From Mangrovibacterium marinum (GTDB lineage: Bacteria; Bacteroidota; Bacteroidia; Bacteroidales; Prolixibacteraceae): 64,000 nucleotides of DNA. The stretch covers positions 248,001 to 312,000 of the forward strand of contig NZ_QAAD01000001.1 in the NCBI RefSeq assembly GCF_003046625.1. The letters are read 5' to 3'. Positions 1-8,060 of the stretch are shown here, in pieces; the first letter of the stretch is position 1; each line of letters opens with the position of its first letter. The position numbers and the translations under genes are program-made. Under the pieces are notes generated by a model. That model was not told the DNA's origin and did no database searches. It saw only the letters and a list, made by a program, of their open reading frames with translations.

Positions 1-1
1 A

Positions 2-2419
2 GACGGCTCTGTTACCGGCCTGAGGGGTGTGATGGTCGATATTTCGAAGCAAAAGCAATCGGAAGAGATGGTTCGCTTCAACCTGAAACGACAAAAAATT
101 GTTTCGAAGATCTCGATGAAGCTCAACTCGCTCGACGACTTCGCAAACCAAATCAACAAAACAATTAAACTGGTTGGTTCGCACCTGAACGCTAGTCGGG
201 TTTATATTTTTCAAAACAACAAAGAAAACTCGGCAACCAACAACACGTACGAATGGTGCGCCAAAGGTGTAGCTCCTCAAATGGAGAACATGAAAAATAT
301 CGAGTTCGACGAGTCCTGGATTAGTCTGTTAAAGCAACAACATTTCCTGGGTTTCGATAATTTTGATCAGCTGCCTGCACCTTTTAGTTCCAGGATCAGG
401 AAATTACAGGAATTCTCCACCATCGTCTTCCCCTTATTTTTCGACAATAAACTGACCGGTTTCATTGGTTACAGCGACTGCTCCAATCAACGACCATGGA
501 CAAAAAGTGAGGTGGAATTTATGCGGACCGTTTCCAACATTGTTGCCAACTCGTTTATCCGCAAAAAGACGTTCCAGATCATGAAAGAAAGTGAAAGGGA
601 GAACCGGGCCATCATCGATTCGATCCCGGACATGATTTTTCACTTCAACGAAACGGGCGAAATTATCAGCTATAAATCGTCTAGAAAAGAAAACTTTCTG
701 CTTCAGAATCCGGACAAACAGCATACTATTTTTGATATTTTCGAGGAAACCCTGGCTGCAAACATGCTCGTTGCAATTAAGGAATGTTTGACCAACGGAA
801 GCTTCAAATTCGATTTCAACCTGCTCAAGCAGGAAGAACTCGCCTATTTCGAGGCGCGGTTCGTGGTTTTAAATTCCAACGAGGTTGTTGCCATCATCCG
901 CGATGTAACCGAAGCGCGGGAAAAGGAAAAGCAGTTACAAGAGGCTAAGATAAAGGCGGAGGATGTATCCAAAGCAAAATCAGAGTTCCTGGCCAATGTT
1001 TCGCACGAGATCCGCACCCCAATGAATGCCATCCTCGGCTTTAGCGAATGGCTATACGACAATGTTGACAACGAGCTACACCGAAATTATCTGCACACGA
1101 TTTTAACCAGCGGACGAACTTTGCTCGCGCTAATCAACGATATACTCGACCTTTCCAGAGTGGAGAGCGGCAACATGACCATCGAGCTCGAACCCATGCA
1201 ATACCGGGTTGTTGCCACCGAAATACGCCAGGTCTTCCGCCAGAAACTGGAAGCCAAAAACCTGACGTTGAACATCAACACCGATCCGTCGGTTCCCGGT
1301 TTTGTTTACATGGACGAGGTGCGTTTTTACCAGATTCTGTTCAACCTGATTGGCAATGCCATAAAATTTACGGGAAAAGGCTTCATCAACCTCTTTGCCT
1401 ACGCGCAACGCACCGACGACCCCACAACCATAAAGCTGATTGTTGAAATTGAGGACACCGGCATCGGGATTCCCGAGGATCAGCAAACCAAAATTTTTCA
1501 GGCGTTCTCGCAGCAAAGCGGACAAAGCAACCGCTACTATGAGGGCACCGGGCTCGGTCTGGCCATTGTCTCGGGTTTGTTGAAAAAATTAAACGGTTCA
1601 ATCAGGTTGAAAAGCAAAACCGGCCGGGGGTCCGTTTTTACCATTCAATTCAACGATGTCAGAGTTGCCGACATCAAGGAGAAAGGCTTCATTGCGGAGA
1701 AAGAAGACGCCAAGTTGGTGCTCGATCCCTGCAAAATCTTAATCGTCGACGACGTCAATTTCAACATTCTGGTGCTCAAACGAATCATCGAGTTCGAGCA
1801 TGTTACCTTTTTGGAAGCCACATCGGGCGAACAGGCTTTGGAGATCATGAATGAGGACCAACCGGACCTTGTTTTCATGGACATCCGCATGCCCGGCCTC
1901 AACGGTTACAATGTGACTGAAATCATCAAGGAAAATCCACGATTCAAAAATATTCCGGTTGTGGCATTTACGGCCTCCACGCTTGCTGAGGACCAAGAGC
2001 GCATCGATGCCACCTTCGACGCTTTTTTGCAAAAACCAGTCTTCAAAAAAGAGGTGATGGCTGTTCTCAAGCGTTTTCTCCCGCACAAATACGTGAAAGA
2101 CGAGACTATCGCCACCAAAGAAACCGAACAAAGCTTGCTAATCGACCCGCAGCTGAAATCGCATCTTCCGGAAATTATCGGGAAGCTGGAAGGCGATTTT
2201 TTCCGGACCTGGGAAGAAATCAAAGACGATCTGATCATCTACGAAATCGAAGATTTCAGCCAAAAGCTGTCCGACTACCTGTTCGGGCAATCGTGCCAGT
2301 TCCTTAGCAATTACTGTCGCGAGCTAAACTTAAGCCTGCAATCTTTTGATATTGATCAGATTGAAAAGAAACTTTCGGAATACCCCGAACTAATCCAAAA
2401 GCTAAAAACCCAGTTATAA
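2..2419 (+). CDS. Hybrid sensor histidine kinase with C-terminal receiver domain, 5' end outside the window
   Basis: The frame is open to the window edge and the first residues (DGSVTGLRGVMVDIS) are the typical end of a PAS domain, so the gene starts upstream; the GTG at 29 is internal. Residues counted from base 2: PAS end (1-20), GAF-like region (about 30-185), second PAS (about 195-305), HisKA with H335 in VSHEIRTPMN, HATPase with N-box NLIGNAIKF and G-boxes DTGIGIP and GTGLGLAIV, then a receiver domain with acceptor D627 in FMDIRMPG. About 110 C-terminal residues look helical and carry no Hpt-type His motif. The next gene begins 3 nt after the stop, and an NtrC-type regulator follows, so the three genes probably form one phosphorelay operon. 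The signal sensed is unknown. Confidence 0.95.
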   Translation, partial: DGSVTGLRGVMVDISKQKQSEEMVRFNLKRQKIVSKISMKLNSLDDFANQINKTIKLVGSHLNASRVYIFQNNKENSATNNTYEWCAKGVAPQMENMKNIEFDESWISLLKQQHFLGFDNFDQLPAPFSSRIRKLQEFSTIVFPLFFDNKLTGFIGYSDCSNQRPWTKSEVEFMRTVSNIVANSFIRKKTFQIMKESERENRAIIDSIPDMIFHFNETGEIISYKSSRKENFLLQNPDKQHTIFDIFEETLAANMLVAIKECLTNGSFKFDFNLLKQEELAYFEARFVVLNSNEVVAIIRDVTEAREKEKQLQEAKIKAEDVSKAKSEFLANVSHEIRTPMNAILGFSEWLYDNVDNELHRNYLHTILTSGRTLLALINDILDLSRVESGNMTIELEPMQYRVVATEIRQVFRQKLEAKNLTLNINTDPSVPGFVYMDEVRFYQILFNLIGNAIKFTGKGFINLFAYAQRTDDPTTIKLIVEIEDTGIGIPEDQQTKIFQAFSQQSGQSNRYYEGTGLGLAIVSGLLKKLNGSIRLKSKTGRGSVFTIQFNDVRVADIKEKGFIAEKEDAKLVLDPCKILIVDDVNFNILVLKRIIEFEHVTFLEATSGEQALEIMNEDQPDLVFMDIRMPGLNGYNVTEIIKENPRFKNIPVVAFTASTLAEDQERIDATFDAFLQKPVFKKEVMAVLKRFLPHKYVKDETIATKETEQSLLIDPQLKSHLPEIIGKLEGDFFRTWEEIKDDLIIYEIEDFSQKLSDYLFGQSCQFLSNYCRELNLSLQSFDIDQIEKKLSEYPELIQKLKTQL

Positions 2420-2422
2420 ATT

Positions 2423-3523
2423 ATGGCAACCCTACTGATCGTCGACGACAACAAAAATAACCTGCAGGTACTCGGAAGTATTCTGGGCGAAAATGGCTAC
2501 AAGGTAGCCATGTCAATCAACGGTATGAACGTGCCGAAACTGATTGAAAAAGTGTCGCCCGACCTCATCATCCTGGACATCATGATGCCCGTGATGGATG
2601 GCTTCGAGGTTTGCAAAAACGTGAAAGAGATTCCCGAATACAAAGATATTCCGATCATCTTCCTGACGGCTAAATCCGACATCGAGAGCATCACCGAGGG
2701 TTTTCGCATTGGCGGGGTCGATTACATTACCAAACCCTTCCGGAAAGAGGAACTGCTGGCCCGGGTAAAAACCCACATCGACCTGGTGAACAGCCGCAAA
2801 CTCATTCAACAACAAGCCCGGGAACTGGAAGCACTGAATCAACTAAAGAATAAAGTCTTTACAGCCGTTTCCAACGACCTGTACGGCTCGATCAATGTTT
2901 TTTCCGAGATGCACGCACTGATGAATAATCCGCGGATTTGTTTGGAAAAAGAAGATTTAGCCGAGCTATTTACCGAACTGAAGAAAAAATCGGACACCGC
3001 CGCCGGGCTGCTCGAAAACCTTTTGTGGTGGTCGAAAAGCCAGCGAAGATTACTTCACCCCAAGCCTTCGCAGTTCAATTTGCAGAACCTGCTTTCTACA
3101 ATCGTTCAATCGTTCTCGGAAAAGTCGACACAAAAAAAGATCAACCTAAAAATTGAAGGGAATACTGAAGCGATGGTTGTTGGCGACCAAACACAACTCG
3201 AAATTGTGTTCAAAAACCTGATCGACAATGCCATCAAGTTTTCGAACAAAAACAGCTCTGTCGTAATCACGCTGAAACCGGAAGGAAATACGCTAATCTG
3301 TGAAATAGCGGACTCCGGAACCGGCATGGATGAAGAAGCACTGGCGAAGGTTTTGGATAAATATGAATTCTTTTCGGAGTACGGAACGGACAATGAAAAA
3401 GGAACGGGCATCGGCTTGCTGCTTTGCGACGAACTGCTGGGAGCAAACAATGCAAAGATGACAGTTACCAGCCAAAAAGACAAAGGAACACGAGTACGGG
3501 TAATTCTTCCTACGGACCTTTAA
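2423..3523 (+). CDS. Receiver-histidine kinase fusion with the H-box His replaced by Asn
   Basis: 366 residues. An N-terminal receiver domain (1-120) has the acidic pair DD at 8-9, acceptor D52 in ILDIMMP and the conserved Lys in ITKPF. A coiled linker leads to a kinase core. Where this subfamily normally reads HDLRxP, the sequence reads SNDLYG, with N151 (codon AAC at 2873-2875) at the phospho-accepting position. The ATP-binding part looks intact, with NLIDNAIKFS, DSGTGMD and GTGIGLLL. The protein can probably receive phosphate and bind ATP but not autophosphorylate on the usual His, so it may act as an allosteric or scaffolding partner of the upstream kinase. It is tightly coupled to its neighbours (3 nt and 11 nt gaps). 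Confidence 0.93.
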   Translation: MATLLIVDDNKNNLQVLGSILGENGYKVAMSINGMNVPKLIEKVSPDLIILDIMMPVMDGFEVCKNVKEIPEYKDIPIIFLTAKSDIESITEGFRIGGVDYITKPFRKEELLARVKTHIDLVNSRKLIQQQARELEALNQLKNKVFTAVSNDLYGSINVFSEMHALMNNPRICLEKEDLAELFTELKKKSDTAAGLLENLLWWSKSQRRLLHPKPSQFNLQNLLSTIVQSFSEKSTQKKINLKIEGNTEAMVVGDQTQLEIVFKNLIDNAIKFSNKNSSVVITLKPEGNTLICEIADSGTGMDEEALAKVLDKYEFFSEYGTDNEKGTGIGLLLCDELLGANNAKMTVTSQKDKGTRVRVILPTDL

Positions 3524-3534
3524 AACAAAGAGCC

Positions 3535-4911
3535 ATGAACAAAAAACTAAAAATACTGGTCGTTGAAAGTGACGGTTTTTACGGGAAACTAGCCCGGTCG
3601 ATTTTAAAAAATGATTTCGATGTCGACGTGCTTCAGGCCCCCACCGATGCTTTGGAGCTCCTGCGCAAAACAACTTTCGACATTGTCATTATCGACTACA
3701 ACATACAGGGAGGAAACGGCCTGCGCCTGTTGAAGCGCATAAAAAGCGACTACCCAAAAACAGAAGCAATCATGACCGGCCCCGAGGAAGACGCCTCCCT
3801 GGCATCGCTCGCGCTGGCCGAAGGAGCGATTGATTATTTTCAAAAGCCCTTCGACTACGAATCGATTATTTTAGCCATACAACGCACCGAAAAATTCCTG
3901 GGCATCAACAAAAAGCTGGAAACGGCCGAGCTGAACCAAAAAGTGCTCAGGAACGAATTGGAGCGACACAACGGCTACGACATCATCAGCTGCAGCCCGG
4001 CAATGGACGAAGTGAAGATGATGATGGCCAAAGTTGCCCAAAGCGACTCAACATCGGTCATTATTACCGGCGAAAGCGGTGTTGGCAAAGAACTGGTTGC
4101 CCGCGGAATCCACAACATGAGCCCGAGAAAAGAAAATTATTTTGGCGCCGTAAACATGTCGGCAATCTCGGATACGCTGTTCGAGAGTGAATTCTTCGGA
4201 CACAAAAAAGGTGCATTTACGGGCGCCATCGGCGATCGGGCAGGTTGGTTCGAAATAGCCAACCAGGGCTCGTTATTTCTGGATGAAATTGGCGATATGC
4301 CAATCAATCAGCAAATAAAAATGCTTCGGGTTCTTGAAGATCGAAAATTCATTAAAGTCGGCGCCCAAAATGAAAATATATTCGACGTCAGAATCATCTC
4401 GGCGACCAATAAAAATATCGACGAACTCAAAAACGGGAAGGATTTCAGGCTTGACCTGTTCCACCGGATTGGCACCTTTGAGATCTACGTGCCACCCCTG
4501 CGCGAAAGGAGCGAAGACATTCCCTTGCTACTCGACCATTTTATGAGACATTTCGCGACAAAGGTGCGCAAACAAATCAACCGCATCGATCCGGAAACAG
4601 TCAACAAGCTCTCGCAGTACAATTTCCCGGGCAACGTGCGCGAATTACGGAACATCGTCGAACGAGCTGTTATCCTGTGCGATAGTCACACTTTAAAGAT
4701 GGAACATTTTAAAAATATTATTCCGGAGGATCCCGCGCCAAGATCTAATTTCCAGGAGATCTTTGACCTGGAAATCATCGAAAAAGAGACCATTTTAAGG
4801 GCACTCCAAAAAGTGAGCTACAACAAAAGCCAGGCTGCCAAATTACTCAACCTCAAATGGAACGCCTTATACCGCAGACTGCAGAAATACGAGATTGCCC
4901 TACCGGAATAG
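3535..4911 (+). CDS. Sigma-54-dependent response regulator (NtrC family)
   Basis: 458 residues; the start at 3535 lies just after the previous stop, and a longer reading from 3424 would overlap the kinase. An N-terminal receiver has acceptor D54 in IIDYN and Lys in FQKPF. The AAA+ domain shows Walker A GESGVGKE (about 179), the sigma-54 contact motif GAFTGA (226-231), Walker [10 protein letters not shown] and the arginine-rich sensor segment. A Fis-type helix-turn-helix closes the protein ([18 protein letters not shown], about 425-450). It should activate sigma-54 promoters on phosphorylation by the upstream kinases. The nearest downstream gene carries a perfect -24/-12 promoter with palindromic upstream sites, so that gene is the natural candidate target, by inference. 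Confidence 0.96.
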   Translation: MNKKLKILVVESDGFYGKLARSILKNDFDVDVLQAPTDALELLRKTTFDIVIIDYNIQGGNGLRLLKRIKSDYPKTEAIMTGPEEDASLASLALAEGAIDYFQKPFDYESIILAIQRTEKFLGINKKLETAELNQKVLRNELERHNGYDIISCSPAMDEVKMMMAKVAQSDSTSVIITGESGVGKELVARGIHNMSPRKENYFGAVNMSAISDTLFESEFFGHKKGAFTGAIGDRAGWFEIANQGSLFLDEIGDMPINQQIKMLRVLEDRKFIKVGAQNENIFDVRIISATNKNIDELKNGKDFRLDLFHRIGTFEIYVPPLRERSEDIPLLLDHFMRHFATKVRKQINRIDPETVNKLSQYNFPGNVRELRNIVERAVILCDSHTLKMEHFKNIIPEDPAPRSNFQEIFDLEIIEKETILRALQKVSYNKSQAAKLLNLKWNALYRRLQKYEIALPE

Positions 4912-4931
4912 CAAGAAGTACATTCTTTTGT

Positions 4932-4987
4932 GATCCCGAAATCTTGAAAACCGGCAAAAACCCGGTAGCAGGATTTCGGGATTTTTT
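4932..4987 (+). terminator. Rho-independent terminator of the signalling operon
   Basis: An 11-bp outer stem pairs ATCCCGAAATC (4933-4943) with GATTTCGGGAT (4972-4982), with an inner ACCGG/CCGGT hairpin, followed by a T run. It lies 20 nt after the regulator stop. Confidence 0.85.
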
Positions 4988-5159
4988 CTGAAAGTCACTT
5001 TGGGTGATGTGGTTTCCAACCGCATCGGGGATGCTTTGAATGTCGATTAAGCTCGAACCTGAAGCAAAGCTTATTCTTTAGCAAACTTTTGTTCCCGACC
5101 CTGGTTTTCTTGACTCACCCCGTCGCTCGCAGAGCTCGCGCCACCCCTCTCAGCCCCCG

Positions 5160-5227
5160 CAGAGAGGGGACAGAACTGAAGCAATACGTTAGGATTGGTT
5201 CAGTTCAGGGGAGAGTTTTTCTGAAAG
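5160..5227 (-). repeat. Dispersed repeat, inverted relative to the copy near 45.7 kb
   Basis: Read on the minus strand, this stretch matches 45688-45757 closely: both contain ACTCTCCCCTGAA, then GAACCAATCCT, then TTCTGTCCCCTCTCTGCG at similar spacing. The core CCCTCTCTGCGGG is partly palindromic. No coding content. Confidence 0.6.
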
Positions 5228-5356
5228 TCGATGCGCGCAAAGCCGCTAAGGCGCAAAGTTATTTGTTGTCTCGAATTCGAGATTCGAAGCCTCTTCGAGC
5301 TCCCCAGCCTTTTATTGTATTCTATTGCCTTCAATCGCCTTCTACTGCATTCGATC

Positions 5357-5381
5357 ACTTTCATCCCTGTTGGTAATTTCC
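5357..5381 (-). repeat. End fragment of the dispersed composite repeat
   Basis: Contains ACTTTCATCCCTGTTGG followed by an AATTTCC-like tail. It corresponds to the minus strand of the terminal motif that bounds the large repeat at 12.9-13.5 kb. Confidence 0.5.
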
Positions 5382-5460
5382 TTGAATCAAGTCGATCTTT
5401 TCTGAAGACCGTCCAACAAATTAATCCCCCCTGGCAGACTCTCCAAATCGGCCGTTGTTC

Positions 5461-5577
5461 TCTTCGTTTTCGAAGACTCTCTTCATTTTCGAAATACGCC
5501 CAACACATCACTGGCAAACAAGGCCTTACACCCAATCACACTGAATTCAACGGCAGCTTCATCTTCGATTTCGAAGA
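5461..5577 (+). promoter_or_regulatory. Candidate upstream activator sites for the NtrC-type regulator
   Basis: Two perfect inverted repeats TCTTCG-N4-CGAAGA lie at 5461-5476 and 5562-5577, and a degenerate third site (TCTTCA-N4-CGAAAT) at 5480-5495. They sit about 60-175 bp upstream of a sigma-54 promoter, where enhancer-like sites for this regulator class usually lie. All three are conserved in the right-hand duplicate. Assignment to the neighbouring regulator is inference. Confidence 0.6.
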
Positions 5578-5634
5578 GCAGCCAAAACTGGCACAAACAA
5601 CCATCAATCTGATTTACTGTCGATTAACAACAAA

Positions 5635-5648
5635 GGCACAGCAATTGC
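5635..5648 (+). promoter_or_regulatory. Sigma-54 (-24/-12) promoter of the first subunit gene
   Basis: GGCAC-AGCAA-TTGC gives the required GG-N10-GC spacing, close to the consensus TGGCACG-N4-TTGC. Transcription would start near 5660, leaving a leader of about 65 nt before the ATG at 5725. The same element recurs at 7242-7255. Confidence 0.7.
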
Positions 5649-5724
5649 CTATATCTAACCGAACTTGCAGAATTGCAGACAACATTTAGAAAAAAAATTA
5701 ATAACAATAAAAAAAAAGAACATC

Positions 5725-6312
5725 ATGAAAAAAGTATTTACATTCATCGCCTTGGCTTTCATCGCCTTCTCTTCTTTCGCATCTAACGACAAAGACGGAG
5801 TTGAATCTTCAGAAGTCATCACACTGACTGCCCGTTTAAACTCAACCATCGCGTTGGATATGGACAATTCAGACATCGTTTTCGAATTCAACGAGCTGAA
5901 TGACTTCAGAAATGGTTTGGGTGGATATGAGAAAGCTTACCAATCAACCGGCACAATCAGCGCCACAGCAAACTGGAACCTGAGTTTCTTCGCCAAAAAA
6001 GACTTTACGCACACAAGCGGTAACACCATGCCATTGGACAACGTTGGGCTGAGCGCCAAATTCACCGGTAAAAACTCGATTGCTGACTACTCGAACCAAC
6101 AACCGCTGAAATTGTCGAAACAAAGCCGCTTGATCCTGGGCTACAACGGTTCAACAACAAACGCCGGGGACGCCAGCGACAACGCCTTTACCATTTACTG
6201 GGAAATGGGAACTAAAAAGAACGACATGAACGGTACAAGCATCTACGACCAAAACCTGAAAAAAGGGGAATACAAAACTGAAGTGGAGTTTGTTGCTTCA
6301 GAAGTACTGTAA
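5725..6312 (+). CDS. Small secreted beta-sandwich protein, putative fibre/coat subunit (copy 1)
   Basis: 195 residues with a clear signal peptide (MKKVFTFIALAFIAFSSFA). The start at 5725 is set by the signal peptide; a longer frame exists only because of the poly-A run. No cysteines. The body alternates short hydrophobic strands and ends in YKTEVEFVASEVL, a final beta strand like those of spore-coat-U or CS1-type pilins, which also end in a GTYxxxVxxxV strand. I do not recognise a named family with certainty. The protein is 98 percent identical to the product at 7331 and clearly related to that at 6447 through VFEFN, a DF/NGLG-type loop, WEMGT and DQNLK. A terminator separates it from the next gene, so it has its own sigma-54 transcript, as expected for an abundant subunit. 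Confidence 0.88.
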   Translation: MKKVFTFIALAFIAFSSFASNDKDGVESSEVITLTARLNSTIALDMDNSDIVFEFNELNDFRNGLGGYEKAYQSTGTISATANWNLSFFAKKDFTHTSGNTMPLDNVGLSAKFTGKNSIADYSNQQPLKLSKQSRLILGYNGSTTNAGDASDNAFTIYWEMGTKKNDMNGTSIYDQNLKKGEYKTEVEFVASEVL

Positions 6313-6358
6313 CGAAATACGCATAAAAGAGGAACTAAGGATTGATTAGTGGTGCGCG

Positions 6359-6396
6359 AACCGTCGGTGGAAATTCTACCGACGGTTTTCTTTTTT
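6359..6396 (+). terminator. Rho-independent terminator after subunit copy 1
   Basis: AACCGTCGGT pairs with ACCGACGGTT around a short A/T-rich loop, followed by a T run (CTTTTTT). Confidence 0.85.
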
Positions 6397-6432
6397 GTAA
6401 AGCCATGGTGATTCTAATTTCAAAATTTCAGA

Positions 6433-6440
6433 TATTTTTG
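6433..6440 (+). promoter_or_regulatory. TAnnTTTG promoter element 6 nt before the second subunit gene
   Basis: TATTTTTG matches the Bacteroidota -7 element TAnnTTTG and ends only 6 nt before the ATG at 6447, which would give a leaderless or nearly leaderless mRNA. No well-placed -33 TTG was seen. Confidence 0.4.
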
Positions 6441-6446
6441 GACTAC

Positions 6447-7028
6447 ATGAAAACATCAGGCATCATATTGTTTTTCTTCATCCTACTCCATTTCACTTCT
6501 CTTCAGGCACAAGTACAGCCAAGCGGGATGATCGGCTTTGCCAGCGATTCAGATGATAAATCGTACATTTCTTTGGCCATCGACAAACAGCCTGTGACCT
6601 TCGAATTCAATAGCTTTTCAGACTTTAAATACGGAATCGGACAACACAATCCCCCACGCTCTTCAGTTAGCATTGAAGCCAATACTGGCTGGAAGTTGGT
6701 CTATTCTGCCGATCAGAACCTGATCAACCAGGACGGTATTCACCAAATTCAGGCCGACAACATTGGCCTCTCGATCGAGATTTTAAGTCAAAACAATTTC
6801 ATCCTCTGGCAAAACAACGAAACCGAAAAACTTTCGCTCTCGCCGACCGTTCTCCTCACTGGCCGGAAAAACAAAAACAACAAAGGGAAAAGCAAAATTT
6901 CGCTTGACATCCTTTGGGAAATGGGAACCCAAAGAGGAAACATGTGCCCAAGCAGCCTGCTCGACCAGAATTTGAAAAGCGGCACCTACACAACAACGGT
7001 CCAGTTCGTCATTACCGAGAGTTTATAA
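6447..7028 (+). CDS. Diverged paralogue of the small secreted subunit
   Basis: 193 residues; the start is placed at MKTSGIILFFFILL, which begins a signal peptide ending near LQAQ. It shares with its neighbours the elements VTFEFNSFSDFKYGIG, the central DNIGLS, LDILWEMGT and the C-terminal DQNLKSGTYTTTVQF strand, but the rest is strongly diverged. It lies between the two duplicate genes and lacks their sigma-54 promoter and activator palindromes. In a pilus-like model it could be a minor or tip/adaptor subunit made from a different promoter. That role is inference. Confidence 0.85.
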   Translation: MKTSGIILFFFILLHFTSLQAQVQPSGMIGFASDSDDKSYISLAIDKQPVTFEFNSFSDFKYGIGQHNPPRSSVSIEANTGWKLVYSADQNLINQDGIHQIQADNIGLSIEILSQNNFILWQNNETEKLSLSPTVLLTGRKNKNNKGKSKISLDILWEMGTQRGNMCPSSLLDQNLKSGTYTTTVQFVITESL

Positions 7029-7067
7029 ATCCTCCCCCCTCAACCCACCTGTTTTCAATAAACTTTC

Positions 7068-7184
7068 TCTTCGTTTTCGAAGACTCTCTTCATTTTCGAA
7101 ATACGCCCAACACATCCCTGGCAAACAACACCTTACACCCAATCACCCTGAATTCAACGGCATCTTCATCTTCGATTTCGAAGA
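7068..7184 (+). promoter_or_regulatory. Candidate activator sites upstream of subunit copy 2
   Basis: The same three palindromes as in the left copy: perfect TCTTCG-N4-CGAAGA at 7068-7083 and 7169-7184, and the degenerate site at 7087-7102. The surrounding bases carry several substitutions, but the palindromes are unchanged. Confidence 0.6.
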
Positions 7185-7241
7185 GCAGCCAAAACTGGTA
7201 CAAACAACCATCAGTCTGATTTACTGGCGATTAACAACAAA

Positions 7242-7255
7242 GGCACAGCAATTGC
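7242..7255 (+). promoter_or_regulatory. Sigma-54 (-24/-12) promoter of subunit copy 2
   Basis: GGCAC-AGCAA-TTGC with exact GG-N10-GC spacing, identical to the left copy. Confidence 0.7.
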
Positions 7256-7330
7256 CTATATCTAATCGAACTTGCAGAATTGCAGACAACTTTTAGAAAA
7301 AAAATTAATAACAATAAAAAAAAGAACATC

Positions 7331-7918
7331 ATGAAAAAAGTATTTACATTCATCGCCTTGGCTTTCATCGCCTTCTCTTCTTTCGCATCTAACGACAAAG
7401 ACGGAGTTGAATCTTCAGAAGTCATCACACTGACTGCCCGTTTAAACTCAACCATCGCCCTGGACATGGACAATTCAGACATCGTTTTCGAATTCAACGA
7501 ACTGAATGACTTCAGAAATGGTTTGGGTGGATACGAGAAAGCTTACCAATCAACCGGCACAATCAGCGCCACAGCAAACTGGAACCTGAGTTTCTTCGCC
7601 AAAAAAGATTTCGCTCACACAAGTGGTGCTACCATGCCGCTGGACAACGTTGGGCTGAGCGCCAAATTCACCGGTAAAAACACGATTGCTGACTACTCGA
7701 ACCAACAACCTTTGAAATTGTCGAAACAAAGCCGCCTGATCCTGGGCTACAACGGTTCAACAACAAACGCCGGGGATGCCAGCGACAACGCCTTTACCAT
7801 TTACTGGGAAATGGGGACTAAAAAGAACGACATGAACGGTGCAAGCATCTACGACCAAAACCTGAAAAAAGGGGAATACAAAACTGAAGTGGAGTTTGTT
7901 GCTTCAGAAGTACTGTAA
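7331..7918 (+). CDS. Small secreted beta-sandwich protein, putative fibre/coat subunit (copy 2)
   Basis: 195 residues with the same signal peptide as the product at 5725. It differs at four positions: Thr to Ala and Asn to Ala around the FAHTSGATMPLDN segment, Ser to Thr in TGKNTIADY, and Thr to Ala in MNGASIY. It lies directly upstream of the operon encoding the barrel and chaperone-like proteins but is separated from it by a terminator. Near-identity with copy 1 suggests a dosage role or alternating major subunits. Confidence 0.88.
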   Translation: MKKVFTFIALAFIAFSSFASNDKDGVESSEVITLTARLNSTIALDMDNSDIVFEFNELNDFRNGLGGYEKAYQSTGTISATANWNLSFFAKKDFAHTSGATMPLDNVGLSAKFTGKNTIADYSNQQPLKLSKQSRLILGYNGSTTNAGDASDNAFTIYWEMGTKKNDMNGASIYDQNLKKGEYKTEVEFVASEVL

Positions 7919-7942
7919 AACCTGCAACACGCATCCGATACA

Positions 7943-7982
7943 AAAGCCACTATTGAAATCTCAATGGTGGCTTTAATTTTTC
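7943..7982 (+). terminator. Rho-independent terminator after subunit copy 2
   Basis: AGCCACTATTGA pairs with TCAATGGTGGCT (one G-T pair) around AATC, followed by a T-rich tail. Confidence 0.8.
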
Positions 7983-8013
7983 ATCGCAGGCCCACACAAA
8001 AAAAGCAAAACGC

Positions 8014-8021
8014 TACCTTTG
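8014..8021 (+). promoter_or_regulatory. TAnnTTTG promoter element of the barrel-chaperone operon
   Basis: TACCTTTG, 39 nt before the ATG at 8061 and after the terminator. It suggests housekeeping-sigma transcription of the assembly genes, in contrast to the sigma-54 promoters of the subunits. Confidence 0.45.
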
Positions 8022-8060
8022 GCCGTTTAACCACAGCACCTTCAAACTAAAGCTGAAATA

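Larger units (their letters stand above)
4988..5457. other. Intergenic region with palindromes and repeat fragments, no convincing gene
   Basis: Open frames here lack family resemblance and run through repeats. The stretch holds an inverted copy of a repeat seen at 45.7 kb (5160-5227), a perfect palindrome TCTCGAATTCGAGA (5269-5282) that loosely resembles the activator-type palindromes further downstream, and an end fragment of the dispersed repeat (5357-5381, ACTTTCATCCCTGTTGG). Confidence 0.6.
5458..6312 (+). repeat. Direct duplication, left copy (promoter plus subunit gene)
   Basis: This segment is nearly identical to 7065-7918, from the activator-type palindromes through the stop codon. 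Besides a few substitutions, the copies differ by one A in a poly-A run before the start codon. The products differ at 4 of 195 residues. The duplication brackets a diverged paralogue at 6447-7028. Confidence 0.93.
7065..7918 (+). repeat. Direct duplication, right copy
   Basis: Second copy of the promoter-plus-gene unit at 5458-6312, offset by about 1606 bp. Both the promoter and the coding part are retained with few differences, which points to a recent duplication or ongoing gene conversion. Confidence 0.93.

Noticed and set aside
1900-2419. Hpt domain at the end of the hybrid kinase
   Set aside because: The C-terminal helices lack a His-containing phosphotransfer motif.
5231-5689. 152-residue open frame before the first subunit gene
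   Set aside because: It runs through palindromes, the sigma-54 promoter and a duplicated segment, and has no recognisable protein features.
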